A DNA stretch of 64,000 nucleotides from Trissonchulus latispiculum. Taxonomy: Eukaryota > Nematoda > Enoplea > Enoplida > Ironidae. The position numbers and the translations under genes were made by a program. Shown here in pieces: positions 46,182 through 56,783 of the stretch. Every line of letters starts with the position of its first letter. Positions within the stretch are counted from its first letter, which is position 1. The notes below the pieces were generated by a model. That model saw only the letters and a program-made list of their open reading frames with translations, had not been told where the DNA came from and ran no database searches. Location of the stretch: the NCBI GenBank assembly GCA_030248195.1, contig JASAND010017771.1:40558-104557 (forward strand). Reading direction: 5' to 3'.

Positions 46182-49100
46182 CTACAATGTGACTACGGGC
46201 AACTTCACTGGAGCATCAATAAACGGTTTCAGTCTATTGATATTAACAACGACTGGGTCACTCAGTCCGTTGGTTCTAGCTATACGATAATTCGTTACCG
46301 AAATCTTGTCCAAGATACGGTAAGGTCCTTCATACTTAGGCCGTAACTTCTTACTCAAACCCGCCGGTACATTCTTTTGCTCTATGTTAAGCATAACCAG
46401 GGTTCCTGGTTTATACTCGACTGGTGTAGCTTTGGTGTCATACCGTTCCTTGTTAACCAGTGCTGCTTCCTGTAAAGCTTCGTGGGCAATCCGCCAAGCT
46501 TCGTTAAGCCGAGCCAGTAACTGGCTACGCGCATCACTATAATTCTGTGTAGTACCTTCTTCCCCAGGAAGCTGGAAAAAGTTATCCAAGGGATACCGGT
46601 AGTCCCTACCAGTCATCAAGAAATAGGGCGTTTCCTTGGTAGCACTATGAATTGTTGCCCTATAAATAGATAGACCCCATGGCAGGTAGTCGTCCCAATC
46701 AGACTGGAAACAATTCACATACTGGGCTACTAGGCTTCGAAGCGTACGATTAAAGCGTTCCACTACGCCGTTCGTTTGCGGGTGATATGCAGTAGTTCGG
46801 AGTCGCTCTGAACCACTCGCGTCCACCAACGCCTTCATGAAAACGGACATAAAGTTAGGCCCTTGATCTGTTAGGACTCGAGCGGGGACACCCCACCGAG
46901 CTACGAAGCCATTAAAGTACCAGTATGCCGTGGTCTCCGCTCTCTCATTAGGCATAGCGAACGCCTCCGCGTAACGCGTGAGGTAGTCGACTATGCACAG
47001 GACGCAGGTATTGCCTCGATTTGTCTCCTTCTGCGTGAAATGCATTACGTCCATAGCGACCACGTCCAATGGCCGCCGTACCACTACCGTATTCTGCATG
47101 GTAGCTTGATGTCGACGAGGGCCTTGACTAAACTTGGCGCAGGATTTGCAGTTAGCAATATAGTCCTCGAGGTCCTGTGACATTCGTGGCCACCAGTACC
47201 TGGTTTCTAGACTGGCCATGGCATTCTGTTGGGCACGATGCCCCCCTGTCATGAAGTCCGAATGCACTTCCTTCAGCAAATTTTCTCGTTGGACTTTCGG
47301 GACAACTACCGTAGGAAAGGGTAACCCTCTCCTTTCTGCGTGCTTATTCAAGTGCCAACGATAGAGCACCCCATCACGTATGAAAAAGGTAGAACGCAAC
47401 TTTCTAACCTCTTGAGCCTCCTGTCGGTTAGCTGGTAACCGCTTTTGCTCGAGAAAGTCCAACAAAATCGCAAATTCCTCTTCGTCTCGAAGTTCGCGTT
47501 TCCAGGTGAGCAGGGTCGGTGGAGCCGGAGGGACCGCCGTCAAGGCGTACACCTCTGGAGGGTACATAACAGATGTAGCCTCTTGCTCACTGTCTTCGGG
47601 CTCGTCAATCGGATCAAGTCTAGATAGACAGTCAGGTCCAGCGTTCTCTTTGCCTGGACGGTATTCTACAACAAAGTCAAATTCGAGCATACGTGTAGCA
47701 AACCTGGCCAGTTTGCCTTGTCCCAAGGCTTTTATATTATTCAGTAAGTCCCTTACTGCTTGATGGTCCGTGCGCAGGACAAACTGCTTAACGGACAAGT
47801 AATGCCGGAACTTCTGGCACCCCCATAGGGCAGCGAAGGCTTCCATTTCGGTTGCAGAATAGCCCTTCTCGCCTTGAGTCAGGGTTCGACTAGCATATGC
47901 CACTGGCCGCTCGCGTAATACTCGCGGCCCGTTAGGCTTGTCCAGGCTCCGAGGAACAGAGAACTGTTGCTCTAAAATGGCTCCGAAACCCCGCTTACTA
48001 GCGTCCGTCGAAACATAGAAGGTTTTGTCAAAATCAGGAAAGGCTAGGACCGGCGCTTGTGTCAAATGCCGTTTGAGTGCCTCAAAGGCTTGCTGGCAGT
48101 CGTCAGACCATACAAAGGGTACACCTTTCTTCAACAGGTCCGTTAGTGGCGCTGCGACTTTGGCGTAGTTCGAAACGAACCGCCTATAATAGCCACACAT
48201 ACCCAGAAAAGACCGAATGCCTTTGACATCTTTGGGTGGGCTAAGTTGGGACACTGCCTTCACCTTGTCTGGGTCAACGCTGATGCCATGACGGCCCACG
48301 TAGTGGCCCAGAAAAGGCACCGCTTCCCGTGCAAAACAGCACTTCTTAAGCTTGATACGCAGCCCATTCTCTCGTAAACGCGTCAGGGTCGACCTGAGCA
48401 TTGTCAAATGTGATTCCTGGTCCGTAGATGGAATCAGAACGTCATCTATATACACTGGTAAGTCTGTCAAGACTTTTTCCATTAGCCGTTGGAATGTTGC
48501 GGGTGCATTACACAACCCGAACGGCATGACGTTCATATGAAAAAGGCCCATGTGTGACACAAAGGCTGTCTTTTCGCGATGTTCTGGGTAGACCTCGACT
48601 TGCCAGTACCCTGCTGCTAAGTCAATAGTCGAAAATATGACGGCGCCCTGGAGTTGATCCAGGATCTCGTCAATCTTGGGCAAAGGATAGCTATCCTTCT
48701 TTGTGATTTTATTTAATCGTCGGTAATCGATTACTAGACGCGTAGTACCGTCCTTCTTGCCGACCAGAATACAGGGTGAGGACCAGGGACTGGTAGAGGG
48801 TGAACAGACCCCTTCGTCTAGCATTGCACGGATATGCTTTTCAATCTCGGCTTTGTCCTTGGGATTATACCGGTAAGATCGTCCTTTCACAGGACCCTCT
48901 TTGCCTGTGTCGATGACATGCTGGTCGACCTTGGTCCGACCCGGGTTACCCGGTCGGGCGACCACATCATAGAATTCGACCAGTATATCCCGCAGTTTCG
49001 CTTTGCCTTCCTCGTCTAGGATCATAGAGTCAAAGTCGACGTTCTCGTCGACAAATTGTTGACGTTCTTCCAATGAGGGCATAGGCTGCGAAGTCATTTC

Positions 49101-52100
49101 GTCAGCCGAATAGTGTAGGTCATTAAAGGCCTGCAAGCCTTTATCCGTCAATGCCGGTGGCTCCTCATAGCCCCATGTCTGGTCATCCTGAGCTACGCAC
49201 ACAGTAGGGTCGACCCACCGTGGGACCGGTATAGCATTACCGACACTATTGACCATTGGCACTGTATCACCTGGATGGTAAGGTTCTAGTTTCTCGACCT
49301 CTGTGAGGGCATGTCGCAGTTCTTTTTCCTGTACCTGAGTCGCTGGGTGGGTTGCCCACCCAGTCAAGTGTGGGTGAATCTGTGCAAAGTTCACTCCCAA
49401 CTCGGCGGCATAGCGGAACCCTTGTCGCTCGGTCACCGTAGCGACTGGTTCTGCCTGTCCTAGGGGTAACCCCTTAGGTAATTGCGCCGTTCTGTCCAAA
49501 GGATTGTAAACTTTGATATAGTTTACTTGAGAGGACACTTCCAGGACTCCTGGTACAGGGTAGACCTCATAGTCTACTAAAACCTCGTCCGATGGTTCAA
49601 ATACCACTGCTTGGTTGGTAGCAGGTTTTGCTGCGCCGTCGAGCCAGCAACGAACCGGCACCATAACCTCAGATCGTGGAGGTAGCTTGCATGTCTCCCT
49701 CATACAATAATAGACTGTACACGAAACGGCTATACTGAAACGGTTAGCTAACGCCTGCAGGTCACCTGGGGTTAGCAACGGCACCTTCTTCTTGTCACAA
49801 AGTAGAAGGTGCTGGTAGGGGAAAATCACCCAGTTATGGTCCGCCTGAAAGTCATAGCCGATAATGAAGTCTTGTTGAAGACTATTCGTAACATTAAAGG
49901 TGTATTCATACCAGACACCATACAACTTAAACGAGATCTTAGTTGTACCCAATATAGCTAGACTCCGGTCATCGGCAGCCGTGGCTACCTCTGTAGCTTT
50001 TGTTTCATCCAGATGTAAGCGACCATTGACGTTAAGTTGGTCGAAGAATTGCTTGGACATCAAGCAAATGTTAGCACCTGTGTCCAACAGAGCTAGAGTC
50101 TTGATGCCCTTCACCTCCACTATAACATACGGGCTTTTCTTCAAAGCTATATGGGTACATTGAGAGACGAAAAACGGTACCGTCCCATTCAAAACAGAGA
50201 GTACCGCTCTGTTTAGATGTTTATTTGGAGCAGTGGGTTGTCCATGAGCTTCCTCACTGTCGCTTGTTTCTGCTTCCAGGTTAAACTCGACTCGTCTGCC
50301 TGGGGTGAGCGCAGCCCGTAACTGTTCTTCTAGGTCCCAGATGCCATACTTATCCCCAAGATCAGTAGAAGTCACTTCTTGCTGATTTACCGGGACTGGA
50401 CCTTGCCCAGTTGGGTTCGCTGTTGTATCAGCCACTTCTGGGGTTGTTACTGTAGTGTCCGTTTGCTGGACTGTAGCGCCCTCCCCCTCAGCGGGAGTAG
50501 CTTCCTGCGGAATAGGCGCGGAATCCTCGTCCAACGGTGTACTGTCCAGTACTATAATCTCGTTCGGGTCATTGAGTCGTACGCCACGTCTGCCTTTCCT
50601 AGGCTGTGGGGGGTCCTCGGACCAAAGGGGTTGGTCCGGTTCACGGAGTACTCCCTTTTGTTGGAGCTCCAGTGTACGTTCATAGTCCTTTTGGGCAAAC
50701 TCAGCTAAGAGTTGTTCAAACTCTTGCATAGACTGGCGTACCTGGTCCGTCACGGACATTACGTTCACGGACAGTTGTTGAATCTGTTCCCCAATAGACT
50801 GGGCTACTATCTGGGCCTGCTCCGCAGCTTGAGTCACTACGGCCCAGCCATGTCTAATAGGCGCATAGTCCTGGACTTCTAACAGAGCGAATCTGTTCTG
50901 GGTGGGAACCGCTGCCTGCTCAGTACCTGAGGAGGCTTTTGACTTCCGGGTTACTTGTTCCCATTCGCCGTCCGTGTGTTTTCGGAGTTTTAAGGGCGTT
51001 ACTGGGGTACCTCCAGTACCGTGAACTTCAACAGGGGCAAGAGTTAATCCTGAACCCTCTGTTTCATCCTCCGAGGCGTCACTTTCCGTGAGTTCTCTCC
51101 TTGTTGGGTTATTGGCCGTGGCCCATGGCTGCAGGTTGCCTCCCCGTTGCGGTGGAGATGCATCCGTGACCACTATTCTGGGTGGTTTTCGTTTACTAGT
51201 TGGTGTCTCTGGTACTACCTGGGTAGAGGTAGAGATGCCAGCTACTGAGGTATCCCCAGTGCTTACTGATGAAAGCCCATTACCCGTAGGTTGGTTGTCC
51301 CCAGGGCTTTTAGCTTGCTCCCCATTTACAGGGGCCTGGTCTTCCCCAGGGCTTTTGCGATTAGCCCCTACCTCAGGCTGGTCCTCGGTTTCCGACAGGG
51401 TCCAGCGCCGCAACGGTACTAGAACCCTGATCGGATCTGTTTGAACCTCCTTAGATGTTGAGGTCTTGCGTTGCCTCCGAGTCGTACCCGTCCCGGGTTG
51501 CCTGGCTCGGGTTTGAGCGGCCATGACGGCATTATTTTCTTGCCACTTCATGGCTTTCCGGATGCTATTAAGCATGTTCCACTCAGTTCCCGGTGCCCGT
51601 TTCCATTTCTTTCGAGCAGGCACGTTATAATTGCGTTCGGAGGCTCCTCCATCCCCGAAGGGTTTCACTTCCTTACGCCATCTATTCCAATATTTGTATG
51701 GTCGAAGGTTACCTTCGCCATCATAGACGACATCACCCCCATCGGGGAAGCCACCGTTAGCTAGGACCACTTCCTCAGTTGGAAACCATTCGGCCCGTCG
51801 CCGCACCTGTTTGCAGGATTTGCACGGGCACTTCCACGGGTTCACGTCCTCATTCGTATCCTTGTTCACGTATAAGCACACAGGTTCCCGCTTTGCTTTG
51901 CAGGCCTTACATTTACATTTCCTTTGATTCAATGCTTGGGTCGCCCGAGCATTAAGTTCAAGAATTGGGTGAAGGTATTCTTTGTCTGGGAGGGGGTCAG
52001 CCCCTTCCAGGTGTTCGGCATCACTATCACTCTCGGAGTCACTACTCCAGATGCCGCCACGATTCCAGCAAGGGTCATTTTTAATTGAGTAAATCATGTC

Positions 52101-52139
52101 AACAAGGTTAGTACTAGTTGCTTGCACCGCACAGACCAT
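46182..52139 (-). CDS. Retrotransposon Pol polyprotein (protease, RT, RNase H, integrase)
   Basis: 1985 aa. Aspartic protease DTGA at 686-689. Reverse transcriptase with motif A D1163 and YIDD at 1230-1233. RNase H acidic residues near D1379, E1431 and D1458. Integrase zinc finger H1626/H1634/C1664/C1667 and DDE triad D1697, D1758, E1794, followed by a GPY/F module (KYEGPYR, about 1935). PR-RT-RH-IN order is Ty3/Gypsy. The first ~650 residues are unusual: two CxCxxC clusters (C75-C80 and C104-C109), then a disordered acidic stretch. The frame differs from Gag, with a 41-nt gap between the Gag stop and this ATG, so reinitiation or an upstream frameshift must deliver Pol. Confidence 0.95.
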   Translation of the reverse strand: MVCAVQATSTNLVDMIYSIKNDPCWNRGGIWSSDSESDSDAEHLEGADPLPDKEYLHPILELNARATQALNQRKCKCKACKAKREPVCLYVNKDTNEDVNPWKCPCKSCKQVRRRAEWFPTEEVVLANGGFPDGGDVVYDGEGNLRPYKYWNRWRKEVKPFGDGGASERNYNVPARKKWKRAPGTEWNMLNSIRKAMKWQENNAVMAAQTRARQPGTGTTRRQRKTSTSKEVQTDPIRVLVPLRRWTLSETEDQPEVGANRKSPGEDQAPVNGEQAKSPGDNQPTGNGLSSVSTGDTSVAGISTSTQVVPETPTSKRKPPRIVVTDASPPQRGGNLQPWATANNPTRRELTESDASEDETEGSGLTLAPVEVHGTGGTPVTPLKLRKHTDGEWEQVTRKSKASSGTEQAAVPTQNRFALLEVQDYAPIRHGWAVVTQAAEQAQIVAQSIGEQIQQLSVNVMSVTDQVRQSMQEFEQLLAEFAQKDYERTLELQQKGVLREPDQPLWSEDPPQPRKGRRGVRLNDPNEIIVLDSTPLDEDSAPIPQEATPAEGEGATVQQTDTTVTTPEVADTTANPTGQGPVPVNQQEVTSTDLGDKYGIWDLEEQLRAALTPGRRVEFNLEAETSDSEEAHGQPTAPNKHLNRAVLSVLNGTVPFFVSQCTHIALKKSPYVIVEVKGIKTLALLDTGANICLMSKQFFDQLNVNGRLHLDETKATEVATAADDRSLAILGTTKISFKLYGVWYEYTFNVTNSLQQDFIIGYDFQADHNWVIFPYQHLLLCDKKKVPLLTPGDLQALANRFSIAVSCTVYYCMRETCKLPPRSEVMVPVRCWLDGAAKPATNQAVVFEPSDEVLVDYEVYPVPGVLEVSSQVNYIKVYNPLDRTAQLPKGLPLGQAEPVATVTERQGFRYAAELGVNFAQIHPHLTGWATHPATQVQEKELRHALTEVEKLEPYHPGDTVPMVNSVGNAIPVPRWVDPTVCVAQDDQTWGYEEPPALTDKGLQAFNDLHYSADEMTSQPMPSLEERQQFVDENVDFDSMILDEEGKAKLRDILVEFYDVVARPGNPGRTKVDQHVIDTGKEGPVKGRSYRYNPKDKAEIEKHIRAMLDEGVCSPSTSPWSSPCILVGKKDGTTRLVIDYRRLNKITKKDSYPLPKIDEILDQLQGAVIFSTIDLAAGYWQVEVYPEHREKTAFVSHMGLFHMNVMPFGLCNAPATFQRLMEKVLTDLPVYIDDVLIPSTDQESHLTMLRSTLTRLRENGLRIKLKKCCFAREAVPFLGHYVGRHGISVDPDKVKAVSQLSPPKDVKGIRSFLGMCGYYRRFVSNYAKVAAPLTDLLKKGVPFVWSDDCQQAFEALKRHLTQAPVLAFPDFDKTFYVSTDASKRGFGAILEQQFSVPRSLDKPNGPRVLRERPVAYASRTLTQGEKGYSATEMEAFAALWGCQKFRHYLSVKQFVLRTDHQAVRDLLNNIKALGQGKLARFATRMLEFDFVVEYRPGKENAGPDCLSRLDPIDEPEDSEQEATSVMYPPEVYALTAVPPAPPTLLTWKRELRDEEEFAILLDFLEQKRLPANRQEAQEVRKLRSTFFIRDGVLYRWHLNKHAERRGLPFPTVVVPKVQRENLLKEVHSDFMTGGHRAQQNAMASLETRYWWPRMSQDLEDYIANCKSCAKFSQGPRRHQATMQNTVVVRRPLDVVAMDVMHFTQKETNRGNTCVLCIVDYLTRYAEAFAMPNERAETTAYWYFNGFVARWGVPARVLTDQGPNFMSVFMKALVDASGSERLRTTAYHPQTNGVVERFNRTLRSLVAQYVNCFQSDWDDYLPWGLSIYRATIHSATKETPYFLMTGRDYRYPLDNFFQLPGEEGTTQNYSDARSQLLARLNEAWRIAHEALQEAALVNKERYDTKATPVEYKPGTLVMLNIEQKNVPAGLSKKLRPKYEGPYRILDKISVTNYRIARTNGLSDPVVVNINRLKPFIDAPVKLPVVTL

Positions 52140-52180
52140 TCCGCCAGACGGGTTTGCCGGTGCGGGACACGGGTCCAGGT

Positions 52181-54742
52181 CTACTGCCCGCGTCCCGCCT
52201 CCTCGTTTCCCTGCTCTGGAAAACCTTCGTACCGGCGTGGACCCACGTAGCCTCTGCTTATAGAGCGCGGCCGTACCGGCTGCCTCTGCTGCTGGCCTTG
52301 CTGGGCCTGTTGACCTTGCTGCCTTTGTGGGTCCTGTTGGCTGCGGAAGTCTTGATTCCGCTGGCCCTGATTGCGCTGGTCCCGGTCGTAGCGACTCCGG
52401 GCAGGGGGGTTACCCTCCTGATCGCGCACGCCGTAGCGTGTGTGGACATTACCCCGTGCCTGGTACTGGTCCTGGTTCTGGTTCTGGCCGTTCTGGCTCA
52501 GATACTGCAGGTAGTCTGGGCATTGTTGCTGTCTATGCCCCACTAGACCGCAATACCAACACCTGCCCGGTGCTTGACGTGGGGGCGGTCGCTCGTTATT
52601 GCTCTGATAACCCTGATTGCGATTCTGGTTCTGCTGTGATTGATGCTGCTGGTTCTGCTGGCTCCGCTGGTTCTGCTGGGGTCTCCCCTGCTGAACGTTG
52701 TTGCATTGTGGACCTTGGCTTTGGGCACTAAAGACCGTAACGGCCTGTTCCCGGTCCAACTCCACCTGAACCGACTCTACAATATGTAGAGCTCGAGTTA
52801 TTAGGTCGTTCTCTCGGACATGAGGCCAAAATTGGATGTCCGCCAGCGGAGCAGCCATTCTAGAGCGCAGCTCAGACTTCAGACCTCTTTTAAACTGAGC
52901 AACCACCTTCTTTTCTCGGTCGAACCCAGTTTCAAACGGAAAGGCTTGAACCGCTAGCAAGCGTAACGCTGCCATATAGTCGTGCGGTTTTTCCTGCGGT
53001 TCCTGCATTCGACTGTAGAACTGCTCCGCGTATTGCTCCGTTGTTACCGGCAATGGCTCATACAATTGTCGGATTCTAGTCACTAGATCCTCAAAAGTAT
53101 CGGGTGGACATGGGGTCATGGACTCTTTGACCTTGTCATCTAGCAATGTCCACAAAATTCTATACTTCATGTTAGAGGGTACGTCATGTACCTTAACTGT
53201 TGTTTCAAAATTAGCGAGCCAGCTGGTAAACTTGATATTGCTCTGCGATCCTTGGAAGGGCCTAACCCCTTTGAAGCCTTTCAGGTACTCCCCCAGATGC
53301 TTGAAGCTCTCATATGACGACGGCTCTCGGGTCTCGCGAGTTTGCGGTCGTTCCGACCGTTCTCGACGGGGCGCACTGTATTCCCGTTCACGGGAATACC
53401 GGCGAGGACTCGACATCCGCCGTACCGGCGGTGGAGACTGATGGGCCCGTGACGAGGTTCTAGACTGATGAGAGTATTCTCGTCGACGGCGGGGTGACTC
53501 CCTAATTGGCTCTCGCATCTGGTCATCAGATGAGTCTAGGTCGATTATGGGCGGAGCTCTCCGTTCGTTCCCTCGACCACGATAAACGGGCTCCGGACTC
53601 GGATGCCTCCTCGCCGGGGGCTGTCCCATCTGATATGGAGGCGCGCCCGCATTTGGGTCCTCTCTAGGGGTAGGCCACAGTCGGAGCAGCTCGATGCATA
53701 CCCGCGGGAATGTATGCTCCAATGCTTCCCAGGTTTCCATAGGAATTCCCGCTATCCATGCTGTCATAAGCCCGCGAATCACGCTGTATTCGTGATTGGT
53801 CATATCACGTATCCGAAACATTCCCTCCGTATCCCGTCGCGGGACCGGGGGCTGAGCTGGGACTGGGGTGTGATCCCGCAACGGGACCACCCAGTTATCC
53901 ATCGGTCCACGTACCCGTGGTTTCCGGTCAGGTTCCGGGTCGGGGTCATTACCGCCCGGTCGTTGGCTACTGGTTGCTCGTTTCGGATGCTTTGCCCTAG
54001 TCAGGTCTATATGGGCTGTAGACCGGAACCGTTGTACCGGTGCCACCGGCTCACTAGATCCCGAAGCTCTGGGATTATCCTTCTGTTGGAATTTAGGGCG
54101 CGTATATGGCAAAAATGGCATAATGCCGGGCTGGCGGCGCATAACCGTGCTGTCCGAGCCCAGTCGTGGGCGCTGCTGGAATAGTTCCAGTTCCAGTTGG
54201 GTTAAAAAGTCACGTAAATCCTTTATGTCCGACATGCCAGGCAGAGACCGTCCCGGTACATCTGCACTGGTCTCCTGCCGCCGGAGGTCAGCTCCGATGC
54301 GGGCTAGCTTACGTCGGACATATTCCAGTTGGTCATGAATAGTCGCCTGTTCATCCCAGTCCTCTTCACTGGGGTCTTCCGAAACTGGAGACTGAAATTC
54401 GCCTGGGTTATTAGAGGTCCCGTCCTCATGCTGGGCATCCGGGTCACCCGGATCCAAAGCGTCTTCATCAACCTCTTGCTTAGAAGAGGCTTTATTCTTA
54501 GCCGTATCAGACCTGAGCACAGGTCTGCTAGATGCTGCACCGTCAAGCTCTTGGCTTGAGGATGCCCGGCTAGACGCTGATTGAGTGGAGGAACTCTTGC
54601 TCAATGCTGGCTGGCTTGATGTAAGCCGCCCAAAACCATGCTGATTCAAAGGCCTTGTATCCGTCGAGTCACCCGAGCTAGTCGGATCACCCGGCTTAGC
54701 TGAGGCCTTAGACGATTTCGCAGGCGAACGCAAAACCGACAT
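52181..54742 (-). CDS. Retrotransposon Gag
   Basis: 853 aa. Ser-rich acidic N-terminus with a coiled stretch near 130-190, and an RS-like basic section (410-475). A retrotransposon capsid domain (about 475-665) contains FTSWLANFETTVKVHDVPSN, LYEPLPVTTEQYAEQFYSRM and FKRGLKSELR. A Gln/Asn-rich linker and a CCHC nucleic-acid knuckle follow (C728, C731, H736, C741: CWYCGLVGHRQQQC). The C-terminus is Gln/Arg-rich. Longer than typical Gypsy Gag by its N-terminal extension. Confidence 0.95.
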   Translation of the reverse strand: MSVLRSPAKSSKASAKPGDPTSSGDSTDTRPLNQHGFGRLTSSQPALSKSSSTQSASSRASSSQELDGAASSRPVLRSDTAKNKASSKQEVDEDALDPGDPDAQHEDGTSNNPGEFQSPVSEDPSEEDWDEQATIHDQLEYVRRKLARIGADLRRQETSADVPGRSLPGMSDIKDLRDFLTQLELELFQQRPRLGSDSTVMRRQPGIMPFLPYTRPKFQQKDNPRASGSSEPVAPVQRFRSTAHIDLTRAKHPKRATSSQRPGGNDPDPEPDRKPRVRGPMDNWVVPLRDHTPVPAQPPVPRRDTEGMFRIRDMTNHEYSVIRGLMTAWIAGIPMETWEALEHTFPRVCIELLRLWPTPREDPNAGAPPYQMGQPPARRHPSPEPVYRGRGNERRAPPIIDLDSSDDQMREPIRESPRRRREYSHQSRTSSRAHQSPPPVRRMSSPRRYSREREYSAPRRERSERPQTRETREPSSYESFKHLGEYLKGFKGVRPFQGSQSNIKFTSWLANFETTVKVHDVPSNMKYRILWTLLDDKVKESMTPCPPDTFEDLVTRIRQLYEPLPVTTEQYAEQFYSRMQEPQEKPHDYMAALRLLAVQAFPFETGFDREKKVVAQFKRGLKSELRSRMAAPLADIQFWPHVRENDLITRALHIVESVQVELDREQAVTVFSAQSQGPQCNNVQQGRPQQNQRSQQNQQHQSQQNQNRNQGYQSNNERPPPRQAPGRCWYCGLVGHRQQQCPDYLQYLSQNGQNQNQDQYQARGNVHTRYGVRDQEGNPPARSRYDRDQRNQGQRNQDFRSQQDPQRQQGQQAQQGQQQRQPVRPRSISRGYVGPRRYEGFPEQGNEEAGRGQ

Positions 54743-54977
54743 AATTTACAGTTAGGCACACGTAACGTGGTCTAACTAAGTCTCAGTGTATACGTACCGT
54801 CTACACTGCTCCAAAAATACTGGTAAAATTGTAGTAAAACGCACAGGAAATTTTAGAAAAACTAAATGAGATCAGAAAAATTTGTTAAAAATAAAGACCT
54901 ATAAAAAGAAGAGAACCTAAGAAAAATTACTAAAAACTGAATAAAAATAAAATTAAGGTCGTGGACTGGCAGCCTAA
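54743..54977 (-). other. Retrotransposon leader
   Basis: 235 bases between the 5' LTR and the Gag ATG. No TGG-starting tRNA complement follows the LTR edge directly, so the primer is unclear. Packaging signals cannot be recognised by eye. Confidence 0.5.
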
Positions 54978-56117
54978 TGTAAAGTTGGAAGTGTACCGAC
55001 CAAACTTTACGAGTGGGAAACTGTGCACAAGGAGAACGTCGAACCTGGAGGAGATGTAGTTCCAGTCGACCTAACTAACCTCGCCAAACAACCCTAAGTG
55101 AATCCTACCGAATGGAGTTTAACCACCGATGGAGAGCAAAGACTCGAATAGAAACCTACCCCAAATTTGCTGAAATGTACATGCTTAAAAATAACTAACT
55201 ACCTACCCAATAAATTCTCAGAAAAGCCCTACTTACCTAGTACACAGTTCTAATACAAAAACTTAGGCTAAAAATGACACCCTAGAATGGTCCAAAAAGA
55301 GACCACATTTACTTGAAAATAATATGCTTGACAAATGGGGCGAACCCCGAAAATGCGTACAGAAATTTAGAATACATAAAAATAGAAGAATAGAGCTAAA
55401 ATAGGCAAATTACTACAAAACTTTCTAGAACAATAAAATACAAGAACTACAATGAAAAAACTACAAAGAACTAACCTAACTAAAAAGTAGAACCTAAATC
55501 AGAAATAATTTTAAAACTCACAAAAATAATTTTAGAAGAAAAGATAAAAAGAAAAATAAAAAAGAACAAATTAAATATGAAAGTCTAGCTCAACAGGGTC
55601 AACCTGGAGCGACTAAAGTCTAAAGAGGTCAACGCTTTAGACTGGGAAAGCATGAAAAATAAAGCACAGCAAATAATAGGGCACACGGGGAGAGCGTAAA
55701 AACATACACAGCCGCACAGCTTGAAAGAAAACACTAGACTGAATAGATTTTGAAAAGTCTAAAGGAGAACTAGTTTTTGCCAGCGTGGAAGAATTTGATT
55801 GGTCCATTTTGAGACCCCCTTGACAGACTAGATGCTGGGAGAGGCATCTCACAAAAATAGACGTCTCAACAGCGCCACCTATTGGCTAGGCTGGCTGACA
55901 CACATATACGTAATTTACACATAGGCGCACAAAACTCAAGCAAGAAACTTTCACATAAATTTCACATGATAATTTCAAACAAATTTCACAACATATTTTC
56001 TAAATAAATTACACACATTCTTAAAAATAACATCTCTAACATAATTTCAACCTAAAATAAATTCAAACACACATACATAATATTTTAAGAGGACTGACGT
56101 CACGCCGCCTCATTACA
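54978..56117 (-). repeat. 5' LTR of the Gypsy element
   Basis: 1140 bp with TG..CA ends and the same terminal sequences as the other LTR. It directly abuts the truncated exon 4 of MESD-B at 56118. It should hold the promoter for Gag-Pol. Confidence 0.93.
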
Positions 56118-56241
56118 GGATGGGTCAAAGGGTGAAGAGGTTAAGGATTTTTTGATCAGCCAGGAAGAATGTCTTGAGGTTAAACTCGGTGACGTCGCCT
56201 ATCCTGGGAAAGGCTCACAACCAAAAACCAAGACGGGAACG

Positions 56242-56783
56242 GTTAGTTTTGTTTGCTAATTCTTTCATGGACTAAATATGTACTTGATCTTATTTGAATT
56301 GTGGCTAAGTAAAAGTTAAATACCTAAATATGCGTAACACAATTTAGGTAAGCTTAACTTCAGCTAAAGTGTCTCCAGACATCATATTGCTGCACGCACA
56401 CCCATTACATATGTAGTTATATATAGTCGACGAAGCTACATATGTAATTTACCCAGATCATTGTTTCTTTCATCGGCAGATTGTTTCACTTCAAGTTGGG
56501 AATAGAACCACGAATCTTTCGTTTTGTATTTTTCAAGCAGTGCTTGTCTGCCTCCGCTCGGGTAGTTGCGATATGCATTTCTTACCAGACCGTGGTCCTT
56601 GAACAAGTCTTCGTCTTAACCCTAGCGCTGTCCGTCATCTGAAAAGTTGAAATATTATCTTTGATAGTCATTACATTGTGTGCAATATTTTACAGAAGTT
56701 GATCAACATTTATCTTTTTCTGGTCGTAATCTGATTTTATAACGTTCTTATCGGTTATTGCTGCTCTGAATTTATTTGTTTAG
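56242..56783 (+). other. Intron 4 of the broken MESD-B
   Basis: GTTAGT donor and TTTGTTTAG acceptor retained. Apart from an inverted ACATATGTA motif near 56408-56445, nothing is recognised. Confidence 0.55.

Larger units (their letters stand above)
34985..56117 (-). mobile_element. 21.1-kb Ty3/Gypsy LTR retrotransposon with three ORFs
   Basis: Bounded by LTRs 34985-36532 (3') and 54978-56117 (5'), reading on the minus strand. The 18.4-kb interior encodes Gag, Pol and a 2179-aa ORF3, all uninterrupted. It is far larger than the usual 5-8 kb of animal Gypsy elements. Flanks (AATAG and GGATG) do not form a TSD. No TGG-type primer-binding site is seen at the inner edge of the 5' LTR (TTAGGCTGCCAGTCC). 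A short polypurine stretch TGGGGAG abuts the 3' LTR. Integrase carries a GPY/F module but no chromodomain. Confidence 0.95.

Noticed and set aside
34985..56117. Endogenous retrovirus with envelope
   Set aside because: ORF3 lacks a signal peptide, fusion peptide and membrane anchor, and instead has an exonuclease domain.
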